Shown in pieces: positions 25,321 through 32,149 of a stretch of 36,619 nucleotides of DNA. Each line of letters starts with the position of its first letter. Within the stretch, counting starts at the first letter, position 1. A program made the position numbers and the translations under genes. Source of the DNA: Caldilineaceae bacterium (lineage in GTDB: Bacteria; Chloroflexota; Anaerolineae; Caldilineales; Caldilineaceae); the NCBI GenBank assembly GCA_026708085.1, contig JAPOVP010000128.1, positions 1 through 36,619 on the forward strand. The letters run 5' to 3'. The notes below the pieces were generated by a model. That model worked only from the letters and a program-made list of their open reading frames with translations, ran no database searches and was not told where the DNA came from.

Positions 25321-25670
25321 TTGAGTGGAAAACCCAGTCCTGATGAATTGAGCGCGAAGAAGTGGCTTGAGGGTCAGATAGGCACCGATATTCTTGATCG
25401 AACGGAAGGAGAAGGCGCCCCGGACTTTGGCGTAAGACGATATATCGCTGTCGAAGTTCGGAGATTGAACTGGATGATCGGAGAGAAGAAAGGCATCGAA
25501 GAGATAGAGAAGCCATGCAGAAATACGCTTAGCAATGTATTGAAAGGTGCCAGCCCCCCTCCAGACGGGTATAGAGTGTACGTAAATTTCGGGGATAGTA
25601 TGCTTTAGACACATTGGAGAAAGAAATAATAGAATGGGAACCACATACCTGTTTAGACGGAAGTGTTTGA
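25321..25670 (+). pseudogene. truncated, probably frameshifted restriction-nuclease-fold-like protein
   Basis: A 95-residue frame begins with TTG 25321 after GAGAGGAA and stops at 25608. GEGAPDFGVRRYIAVEVRRLN (shown in part: APDFGV, IAVEVRRL) resembles the PD-(D/E)XK arrangement, with Asp then Glu-x-Arg instead of Glu-x-Lys. Reading on in the next frame from 25602 adds 22 plausible residues (ALDTLEKEIIEWEPH) to a TGA at 25668-25670, so a single-base change around 25600 probably split the gene. The segment is much more AT-rich than the flanks, suggesting recent transfer. The family is uncertain; I know no gene name. Confidence 0.5.
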
Positions 25671-26083
25671 CCATCGTTCTGCCCCTCCCAAGGCTCGGTG
25701 AATTACTCCATTGTACACCTTAGCTTGTGGTCCAGTTTTTGGGGCCAAGCTCAGTCGTTGTCTGAATCAGGATTTTCAGGATTGATAGGGATTTTCAGGA
25801 TGGCAGGCGATCGGTTGTTGTTTGTCGGACGAGTAATTCTGCGCGGGATGAATGGGCGGGCTGCAGGGAGACAACAGTACGGGATGCACCCCTGGTAATC
25901 CGGCAGTCCCGTGACCGCGGCCAAACGCAAATGGAGGCAGTCGGGCGGGGCAACTCTGTCAGTCTGCCTTCACCGGAAAGGCAGGGCAACAAACAGAGCC
26001 GGGAGAAGCCCGACCGCCGCGAATCGCCTGAACAAGAGCGGTCCCGCCTGCCGTGCGCATCATCAGGAGGAGGATGTGAAGCG
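25671..26083. other. intergenic region containing one dispersed repeat
   Basis: Apart from the family E repeat at 25752-25803, this 413-base stretch holds no conserved ORF. AGGAGGAGG at 26065-26073 is the ribosome binding region of the next gene. Confidence 0.5.
25752..25803. repeat. 52-base dispersed repeat, family E, copy 1
   Basis: CAGTCGTTGTCTGAATCAGG, then GATTTTCAGGATTGATAGGG and ATTTTCAGGATGG. It aligns without gaps over 52 bases with 28852-28903. Variants of GTCTGAATCAGGATTT-type repeats are common in Chloroflexota and other bacteria. Confidence 0.75.
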
Positions 26084-26461
26084 ATGAATGAGCCTATCCG
26101 ACCAGTCGTTTTCAACGTGATTACAATCGCGGCTTTGCTGATTGCCCTGGCCCAGTTGGTGCTGGTATTTCCAATGTACACGATGCCGGCAACGACTGAA
26201 GCCATTCAGCTTCTTGAAGAGCTTGCGCAAGAGAGCGACGCAGTGGAAGAAACCTTGATCGAGCTTCTGGCGAACGATCTTATGCGGCGTAGGTGGCTTG
26301 GCAACAGCATGATAGTCACAATGGGCATCGCCATTCTGGCCAATGTCATCGCCAACCATCTTGGCCGCGGAAGACAGCGCGTGAACGTGGCCAGGATTCG
26401 CCAGTTGGAGGCCGATCTGGATGCAATGCGATTATCTGCTGAGGAATTAAGGAGATCGTAA
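26084..26461 (+). CDS. small membrane protein with two membrane segments (paralogue 1 of a pair)
   Basis: A 125-residue protein. Membrane segments lie at about residues 8-31 (VVFNVITIAALLIALAQLVL) and 77-96 (IVTMGIAILANVIANHL). Between them is an acidic helix (AIQLLEELAQESDAVEETLI). After the second segment come GRGR and a charged helix RIRQLEADLDAM. ATG 26084 follows an AGGAGGAGG tract. The next gene starts one base after the stop and encodes a protein of the same layout, so they are a tandem duplication in one operon. I do not recognise a family. Possible roles include signalling or stress-related membrane proteins, but nothing supports a specific one. Confidence 0.75.
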   Translation: MNEPIRPVVFNVITIAALLIALAQLVLVFPMYTMPATTEAIQLLEELAQESDAVEETLIELLANDLMRRRWLGNSMIVTMGIAILANVIANHLGRGRQRVNVARIRQLEADLDAMRLSAEELRRS

Positions 26462-26462
26462 A

Positions 26463-26819
26463 GTGAAGGGCAAATTTTTCCAACCCGTAGTGTTCAACTT
26501 GATTACGATTGTGGCGATGTTGTTCTCACTGTTCCAGCTGGTGTCTGTGGCGAAAAGAGACGAAGTGGCAACGGCAAGGGCCGTCCAGCTTATTGAAGAG
26601 TTTGTCGAAGAGGGCGAAATTGAGGACAACGGGCTGGCCGTGCGTCTCGCTACCGAGTCACGTGAGATCGCCCTCTTCGAAGTCTATATTGTCGGCACGT
26701 TGCTGCTCGCGATTATGGCCAACTTTGTGGCGAACTATATCGGCAGAGGAAGGCACTATGAGAATACCGGAAGGATTCGTGAACTGGAGGCGGAAATGCG
26801 CGGACTGCGAGGGAGATAG
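26463..26819 (+). CDS. small membrane protein with two membrane segments (paralogue 2 of a pair)
   Basis: A 118-residue protein starting with GTG 26463, with AAGGAGAT nine bases upstream and one base after the stop of paralogue 1. The layout is the same: FFQPVVFNLITIVAMLFSLF as first membrane segment, an acidic helix (AVQLIEEFVEEGEIED), a second segment (VGTLLLAIMANFVANYI), then GRGR and RIRELEAEMRGL. Shared positions with paralogue 1 include PVVFN-ITI, AVQL/AIQL-E, AN-(I/F)-AN, GRGR and RIR-LEA. An IS remnant begins at its stop codon (26817-26819), so the original 3' context was altered. Function unknown. Confidence 0.75.
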   Translation: MKGKFFQPVVFNLITIVAMLFSLFQLVSVAKRDEVATARAVQLIEEFVEEGEIEDNGLAVRLATESREIALFEVYIVGTLLLAIMANFVANYIGRGRHYENTGRIRELEAEMRGLRGR

Positions 26820-27123
26820 GGCTCGTTGACATTTCGTTTGCGCCAGATCGGTGTAGAGGCAGAATGCAAGAAAGCGATGAAACGAAGTGGGAGTTTGTCA
26901 TGGCGAGTGGAAATGCGTCGACACCACTTGAGTTTGTTGATAAGACGTTCGACGATGTTGCGTTCGCGGTAGCGGATGCGGTTATAGTCGCGTTGTTGCC
27001 TGCGATAGCGGAGGGAAGTGATGAACGGCTTTACCTGTTGGGCTGTGAGCCGGTCGGGCAATGGGTCAGAATCGTAGACTTTGTCGGCAGTGCGACACAA
27101 CCAACCTGACGTCAACGAGACCC
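26819..27123. mobile_element. internally deleted IS5-type element with both terminal inverted repeats
   Basis: The left end GGGCTCGTTGAC (26819-26830) and right end GTCAACGAGACCC (27111-27123) are inverted repeats sharing CTCGTTGAC next to GGG. Between them lies only the C-terminal part of an IS5-family transposase, so about two thirds of a normal element is missing and the 305-base remnant is MITE-like. No target duplication is evident. Confidence 0.75.
26829..27091 (-). pseudogene. IS5-family transposase, C-terminal fragment
   Basis: The minus-strand frame reads TADKVYDSDPLPDRLTAQ, then VKPFI, RRQQRDYNRIRYRERNIVERL, INKLKWCRRISTRHDKL and FIAFLHSAS. These are the last 88 or so residues of DDE transposases of the IS5 family. 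The second catalytic Asp (ADKVYDSD) and the Glu (NIVERL) are kept, while the N-terminal half with the first Asp is gone. The frame runs out through the terminal repeat (VNEP) without its own stop inside the element. It cannot be active on its own, but intact copies elsewhere could mobilise it. Confidence 0.85.
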
Positions 27124-27162
27124 AAAACTTTTGATTGGCTGGCCAAACACATACCTCATTCA

Positions 27163-27195
27163 GGATCCGTCACGAGGTGCGGCGGATTCTTTTTG
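27163..27195 (+). terminator. intrinsic terminator downstream of the two-membrane-segment operon
   Basis: GGATCCGTC (27163-27171) pairs with GGCGGATTC (27181-27189, two wobbles) across a 9-base loop, followed by TTTTTG. It lies 40 bases beyond the IS remnant, so it was probably the original terminator of the paralogue operon before the insertion. Confidence 0.55.
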
Positions 27196-27210
27196 TTGTG
27201 TGGGGACGAG

Positions 27211-27432
27211 TCAGGTAAAGAGGGACACTATTCCGACAATGAGTATGACTGCAAGCGCGATCAGGAGGTACCCGACCCATAGGTAGATTCCGATGACTAT
27301 GAGGTTCCAGAGCCAGATCGGTAGCGGAATGGGTTTGGTCAGAAAGTCATTGACGAGACTCTTGATAGTTATGGGTTGACTTGGTGGTCTGTCGGGGTTG
27401 GGATTGTTGGGTCTAAAGAGGTAGGGGAACAC
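27211..27432 (-). CDS. small hydrophobic membrane protein of unknown function
   Basis: A 73-residue ORF starting with GTG 27432, with AAAGGAA seven bases upstream. After a proline-rich N-terminus (RPNNPNPDRPPSQP), residues 34-70 are almost continuously hydrophobic (PIWLWNLIVIGIYLWVGYLL, then IALAVILIVGIVSLF), enough for two tight membrane helices. No family is recognised. Its moderate base composition differs from the surrounding GC-rich genes. It converges on the terminator at 27163. Confidence 0.5.
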   Translation of the reverse strand: MFPYLFRPNNPNPDRPPSQPITIKSLVNDFLTKPIPLPIWLWNLIVIGIYLWVGYLLIALAVILIVGIVSLFT

Positions 27433-27926
27433 TGGAGGTTCCTTTCTGAAAGCCGTTAACCGTCTTTGATCGGGGGCAGGTCGCTGCCTTCAACTGATTC
27501 TTGCCTAACGCGGAATTTGCAGGGTGCCGTATGTCTTCGCCGTTTCCAAAGCTTTGGATTGCCCCTCTTCTGGCTTGGCAGTTGGCTCCATTATACAACT
27601 GAGTTAGTAGGCCGAGATTTGAGGCCAAGGCCAATCTTTCTCGCGACAGCTTTGATGGCCTAGGCTGCAACGCCGGCATCAGTATCGCTGGCGGCGAGGG
27701 CGGTGTCAGAACTGTGATATGGGTGGGAGCTGAGGGTTGGACGGGATTGGGGTTGTGCCGGTTCGGGGATGGATGGGGAGAGGAACAGATTGGTAGCCGA
27801 CGTCGGGCTGGGGGACGCCTAGCGCGCCGGGTTGATAGCGCGTGGCCTGCAAGGGAAGACTTTCTGGCTTATGATGGGACGGTTGTGAAGTCGCGAAATC
27901 GAGGATGAAGAGGATCGGTTTGGCGG
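27433..27926. other. intergenic region without a supported gene
   Basis: Several short frames are open on both strands, but none has a ribosome binding site together with protein-like composition. No member of repeat families A-E was seen. Confidence 0.45.
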
Positions 27927-28670
27927 TTAACGACTGAGATAGTGAGACAATTCGAATAGCCTCTGAACTGAGGGATTCAAGCTCTCCTGCGACCTGGCAA
28001 CTCTACACAGGAAAGTGGTCCCTTCGTAGAATCTCAACACCCAATCGGATCTGTGCGCTTCACCGGGGGGCGCGTCCTCTGCCCGCGACCACCAGTATTG
28101 AAATACGCCATCACCGATATTGACAGGTTTCTTCTCGTTCTTCAATCTACGAATTGAATCTTGAATAGACCAATACCTATTGTTGAGTTCATTGGCGCCA
28201 GCAACTTCAACTGAGTAGTCGAGAGGCAGATATTTGTCGTTCTCAATCCAAAACAGACCAACTACAATTCTTTCAATTACGTCTTCGATACGTTCATCGT
28301 CTTGAGCGACGGTCGCACCGTAAACTGATGCAATTGTGCTGACTAAGGAATTTGGCCGGTACTGGTTCGTGGAATCGAGGTAAGGACTGGAAAACTCTCC
28401 TGCATTCGGGTCCTCCAGTGACCGCAAACCGCTTTCGTGTAATTGCCTTGCTGCCCAGTGCCCCCTGCATTGCGATGAAAAGATGAAATAGTTGCGGAGA
28501 TACTCATCGTTCTCGGTGTATTTTTCGTGACATTTGCTACAACAAAGCACAGTTATGAGATCTGAGGGCCTTGGTGCAGGGAAAAAGCTCTTGGGAGGAA
28601 TGTGATCACGGGTCAACTCTTTCGGAGAATGACAGTATACACACAGTTTTTTCTTTTGTCTGGTAGCCAT
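27927..28670 (-). CDS. HNH-type endonuclease-like protein
   Basis: A 247-residue protein with an N-terminal HNH zinc-finger nuclease module: CVYCHSPKELTRDHIPP (C-x2-C and the catalytic Asp-His) followed by VLCCSKCHEKYTENDEYLR (second C-x2-C and the Asn/Asp position). Residues 100-247 form an unassigned domain rich in aromatic and charged residues. ATG 28670 is chosen with GGGAGTG upstream; two earlier in-frame GTG codons are possible. The gene is clearly lower in GC than its neighbours, which together with the nearby IS and broken genes suggests horizontal origin. It may belong to a defence or mobile locus, but no partner gene is present. Confidence 0.8.
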   Translation of the reverse strand: MATRQKKKLCVYCHSPKELTRDHIPPKSFFPAPRPSDLITVLCCSKCHEKYTENDEYLRNYFIFSSQCRGHWAARQLHESGLRSLEDPNAGEFSSPYLDSTNQYRPNSLVSTIASVYGATVAQDDERIEDVIERIVVGLFWIENDKYLPLDYSVEVAGANELNNRYWSIQDSIRRLKNEKKPVNIGDGVFQYWWSRAEDAPPGEAHRSDWVLRFYEGTTFLCRVARSQESLNPSVQRLFELSHYLSR

Positions 28671-28851
28671 TTTCTTGTTCACTCCCACGGGCGTTGCGAT
28701 TTTTCTGGTCCGAACAAATTAGGGACAGTGTGCTTGGAATGCAGGCTGTGGCACGAGCAGGATTACAGTCCGGATGACGATGTTAGCATAGGGAGGCCAG
28801 GGATGCAATTGGCATTTGAGTGGTGAATGGGGTTCAACCCAGAGGTTTTGG

Positions 28852-28903
28852 CAGTCGTTGTCCGAATCAGGACTTGCGAGATATTGAGGGAATATTGGGA
28901 TGG
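28852..28903. repeat. 52-base dispersed repeat, family E, copy 2
   Basis: Gap-free partner of 25752-25803, beginning CAGTCGTTGTCCGAATCAGG and ending GGGATGG. Confidence 0.7.
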
Positions 28904-28965
28904 AAGGCGGGAGGTTGGTGCTTGTTGAAGAGACCTTTAGCTGCGGATGGGTGGGACGGAGAAGC

Positions 28966-29312
28966 TCAGGCGGGCAGGAAGGCGGATGGATTGTCTGGGG
29001 AAATGGATTGGGCGCCGAGGGCGATGAGGTGTGCGTTGTGGGGGGAGGGGAGGGTGTAGACGGGTTTGGCGGCGGCGAGGGTCTGCTGGCAGAGGGCTTC
29101 GGTTTTGCTGCCCTGTGCGGCGTGGAGGATGAGGATGCGGTGGGCGAGGGAGGCGACGCAGGCGTTACGGCGGGCCGCGGAGGCGGCGGTGGGACGGCGG
29201 AGTTTGTCGGGGAAGGTGGAGAGGAGCAGGAGGCGGCTGGCGGCGAGGGGGTCACGCCAGGGGCGGGGGATGCGCATGGTGACGAGGCCGCGGGCTGGGC
29301 AGATAATGACGG
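28966..29312 (-). pseudogene. DprA/Smf-like DNA-processing protein, C-terminal fragment
   Basis: The minus-strand frame reads VIICPARGLVTMRIPRPWRD, then RLLLLSTFPDKLRRPTAASA, ARRNACVASLAHRILILHAA, QGSKTEALCQQTLAAAKPVY and ALGAQSI, ending at a stop at 28966. This is the C-terminal half of the Rossmann-like domain of DprA/Smf-type or related nucleotide-binding proteins: GSKTEAL with A-K-P-V-Y matches the usual phosphate-loop and GRPVYAVP-like segments. The N-terminal half is absent because the coding sequence stops at about 29312, where an opposite-strand gene begins. I infer a truncated gene; a divergent stand-alone small protein starting at ATG 29277 is the alternative. Confidence 0.6.
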
Positions 29313-31688
29313 ATGGCGATGGGGGCGCGGCTTGCGCTGGAGCCGACGGTGACGAACCCGGGCGGCAATGCGCTGACGCATGCCTGGACGCAGACGGGCG
29401 GCGCGACGTTCAGCGTTGCGGATGCGGCCGACACGGTTGCGACGATGCCGGAGGCGACGGACGTTTTGCAGCAGGTCGAGGCGACGCTGACGGTGACCGA
29501 CGACGTCACATTGGAGGAGGCGGCCGTCACGATCAAGTTCAGCGTGGTGCCGGAGCCGGCGGTCGACAGCATCTTTCACGCGGGGGTCGGCACGGCTACC
29601 GCGGGGGTGGTCTGGCACGGTTTGACGGTGCCGCAGGCGGACGGCGACGGGAATCTGTTGCTGGTCGACTCTGCGGACGCGGCGCGGCGTGCGGACGTTG
29701 CCGTTGCGCCGTCCTACCTGGACGTCAGTCCGGGCTACGTGGCGAAGCTGTCGCTGCAGACGGACGGGGGGCTTGCACTGGCGCTGGCGGACACGGCGGA
29801 CGCGGCCGATTCGGGTGCGGGCGCGGGGCCGCAACTGACGCACGCGGCGCATCGGAATCTCGGTCTGGCGCTGATGCTGCCGGGGGGGACGACGCGTCAG
29901 TGGTCGTTTTCGGAGCTGACTGCGTCGGACGCGCTGGAACCGTATGCGTTCAGCGCGGCGTCGGTGGCCGGCGCGGGGCAGGCCAACGATCAGGCATTGC
30001 GCGACCTGCTGGCCGGATCGTGGATGGTCCGCCTGGTTCTGGTCAACCGCGCGCATCCGCAGATCAACTGGGACGATCTGCAGATGCAGGCGGCCCCGGT
30101 GCCGGCGCCGCCGGCCGGGCAGGCGGAGATTCTGCCGGCGCTGCGTGCGTCGGTGGAGGGCGGAACCCAATGGCCGGGCGGCCTGGTTGCGGAGGTGGAG
30201 AGCTACGGCGCGACGATGTTCGGCGGACCGGAGGCGGCGACGCTGAACGCGGCGGGGCCGGAGACGGCGCTGCGCTGGCTGCTGACGCAGCTGCGGCGGC
30301 CGCTGCATCTGCACGGCAAGCAGGCCGGAACGGTCTGGTGGGGGTACGTACACCGCGTCGAGGTGCGGCTGGGCGCGGTCATGGCGACGGCGTCGCTGGA
30401 CGGTCTGCGCACGGCGATTGCGGTGACTTACACCGACGCAGAGACCGGCGCGGCCGACCGTTCCGAGTTTCACGTCGCGCAGCCGGTTGCGGAGCAGTTC
30501 GGACGCATCGAGATCCTGGGCGAGGCCGAGAACGCGGACGGCGCAACCGAGGCGGCGCTGGCCGAACTGCTGGCGCCCCATCTGGCGGTTGCACGCGGCG
30601 TGGAGGTCAGCGGTCAGCCGGCGACCGGCGCGCGGTTGTACGCGCGCGGCTGGAACGCGGCGCTGAACTGGCGCTTTGCGCCGCGCCACAGCGACCACGC
30701 ACGTTTCGGCGACGCGGCCAGGCAGGGAACCGCGCTGGGAAGACCGGCCATCGGCACCGGCGCCGAGGAGGTCGAGTGGGCGGCCTGGTGCGACTTCGGA
30801 CCCCAGGGACACCCCGGATACGACCTCTATCTCCACTCGGCGCGCCTGGCGATTACGGGGCCGGCGGAGAATGCGGAAACGGCCGCGACCGCCTATTCGG
30901 ACACATGGGCGGCGGGCGTGCGCAGACGGACGCGGGGGATGGACGACGATCCCGCGGTCAACGACCCCACCGCCAGCGACGAACCCGCCGAACGCATCGG
31001 CAAGGAGATCGCGTTCGACGCGGCGGTCCTGCCGCGGGTGAACCAGAGCACGCCCTACGACGTGCTCAACGGCGAAATGCCCGGTATCGTCGAACTCGAC
31101 TTCGGCTCACAGGAGATCCTGCTGCCCGAAGCCGGCTTCTTCCTCACCGTGCGGGCCGCGCTCACGCATCCGTTCCAGTATGCCGTCGCCGACGAGGCCG
31201 ACGACGTCTGGCGCGACGATACGCCCGGCGCAGCCTGGTCCTGGGGACACGACGGCAGTGCGTGGACGCAGGCGGGTACGCAGAGGCCGGTCTACGACTT
31301 CACCGTGCGCGCCAGGGCCACGGGTCTGCTGCGGATGCTGCTGGACGGGCACGACATCCTGCGCGCGGGGCCGGCGCCGGACGGCGTCGGCGCGCAGACC
31401 TATGCGCTCCATGCGGAGGGCGGGGAGACGGTGGCGCAGCGGCTGGCGGAAGTGCGGAAGGCCGAGCGGCCGGGTTACGTGGTGGACGCGACGCGCACGG
31501 TGCGTTTCTTTGCCGGCGGCGAGAGCGACTGGCGTCTGGGACGCGACGGCCGCTGGCAGTCGAAGGTGGCGCGCGGGGCGATGCCGTTTCTGGGCCAGTT
31601 CGTGCGTACGGCGGACGGCGGGACGGCGTTGTGCGAGAGCGCGACGTTCACGCCGCGCACGGGGTTGTGGGAGCTGGGATACGGTTAA
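29313..31688 (+). CDS. large PKD/Ig-like and phage-tail-like structural protein, 5'-truncated
   Basis: A 791-residue frame. Residues 3-80 look like a PKD/Ig-type domain (NPGGNALTHAWTQTGGATF and VEATLTVTDDVTLEEAAVTI), entered in the middle of its first strand, and a TGA lies just upstream (27 lines short of a normal start: no ribosome binding site). Residues 280-400 (YGATMFGGPEAATL, TVWWGYVHRVEVRLGAVMAT) resemble proteins encoded in viral tail or contractile-injection-like loci. The C-terminus ends TFTPRTGLWELGYG and is followed by a strong terminator at 31883. The true N-terminus seems lost. The tail assignment is by pattern only and is uncertain; a secreted or surface repeat protein is an alternative. 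Confidence 0.5.
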   Translation: MAMGARLALEPTVTNPGGNALTHAWTQTGGATFSVADAADTVATMPEATDVLQQVEATLTVTDDVTLEEAAVTIKFSVVPEPAVDSIFHAGVGTATAGVVWHGLTVPQADGDGNLLLVDSADAARRADVAVAPSYLDVSPGYVAKLSLQTDGGLALALADTADAADSGAGAGPQLTHAAHRNLGLALMLPGGTTRQWSFSELTASDALEPYAFSAASVAGAGQANDQALRDLLAGSWMVRLVLVNRAHPQINWDDLQMQAAPVPAPPAGQAEILPALRASVEGGTQWPGGLVAEVESYGATMFGGPEAATLNAAGPETALRWLLTQLRRPLHLHGKQAGTVWWGYVHRVEVRLGAVMATASLDGLRTAIAVTYTDAETGAADRSEFHVAQPVAEQFGRIEILGEAENADGATEAALAELLAPHLAVARGVEVSGQPATGARLYARGWNAALNWRFAPRHSDHARFGDAARQGTALGRPAIGTGAEEVEWAAWCDFGPQGHPGYDLYLHSARLAITGPAENAETAATAYSDTWAAGVRRRTRGMDDDPAVNDPTASDEPAERIGKEIAFDAAVLPRVNQSTPYDVLNGEMPGIVELDFGSQEILLPEAGFFLTVRAALTHPFQYAVADEADDVWRDDTPGAAWSWGHDGSAWTQAGTQRPVYDFTVRARATGLLRMLLDGHDILRAGPAPDGVGAQTYALHAEGGETVAQRLAEVRKAERPGYVVDATRTVRFFAGGESDWRLGRDGRWQSKVARGAMPFLGQFVRTADGGTALCESATFTPRTGLWELGYG

Positions 31689-31707
31689 GGGCTGAGGAGA
31701 GAGAACG

Positions 31708-31754
31708 GCAGTGGTTAGTGATCAGTGGTCAGTGGTGAGTGGTCAGTGGTGAGT
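31708..31754. repeat. family B short tandem repeat
   Basis: GCAGTGGTTAGTGATCAGTG followed by further CAGTGGT and GAGTGGT units, 20 bases after the tail-like gene. Confidence 0.65.
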
Positions 31755-31769
31755 AACTGCAACGTCAAC

Positions 31770-31846
31770 ACCTTTATCCGCGAAGGGCCACGAAGGACGG
31801 CAAAGTCAACACCTTTATCCGCGAAGGGACGCGAAGAACGGCGAAC
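31770..31846. repeat. family A repeat, variant ending in ACGGC
   Basis: Two units of ACACCTTTATCCGCGAAGGG followed by CCACGAAGGACGGC or ACGCGAAGAACGGC. The variant tail ACGGC is shared with 32034 and 36025. Confidence 0.75.
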
Positions 31847-31882
31847 TGCGAGGAGAGAGGGTTCAGGAGTGAGGAGTGAGGG

Positions 31883-31916
31883 CAGGGGGCCGCGGGTTGG
31901 GCCCCCTGTTTTTTTT
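31883..31916 (+). terminator. strong intrinsic terminator
   Basis: CAGGGGGCC (31883-31891) and GGCCCCCTG (31900-31908) form a perfect 9-base stem with an 8-base loop, followed by eight T. It lies 195 bases after the tail-like gene and probably ends its transcript. Confidence 0.85.
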
Positions 31917-32033
31917 GTAACGGCAGTTTTTAGCAGGCAGTTTTTAGTTTTTAGTGGAACGGCGGAGGGCAGGCGCAAGAGGGGCTCATACCGGCGTGTG
32001 CGGCGGGGGCACGACGGAAGGGCGACTTCAACA

Positions 32034-32149
32034 CCTTTATCCGCGAAGGGACGCGAAGGGGCGCGAAGAACGGCAGAGGGCACCCACAAGGGGTGCCCCT
32101 GCGGGCGGGGGCGGGGTCAGGTGCAAGGGGTGGCCCTGCGGGCGGGGGC
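32034..32149. repeat. mixed repeat block (families A and C)
   Basis: One family A unit (32034-32074), then a perfect family C hairpin GGGCACCC, ACAAG, GGGTGCCC at 32078-32098 followed by CTGCGGG, then a degenerate C copy (GTGCAAGGGGTGGCCCTGCG) near 32120. At 31928-31953 there is also a short GTTTTTAGCAGGCAGTTTTT tract repeated at 35971. Confidence 0.75.

Noticed and set aside
28719..30836. 705-residue minus-strand frame
   Set aside because: Arg/Pro/His-rich shadow of the tail-like gene, without family similarity or ribosome binding site.
29066..31738. 890-residue forward frame overlapping the tail-like gene
   Set aside because: Gly/Arg/Ala-rich low-complexity translation of another frame of the same DNA.
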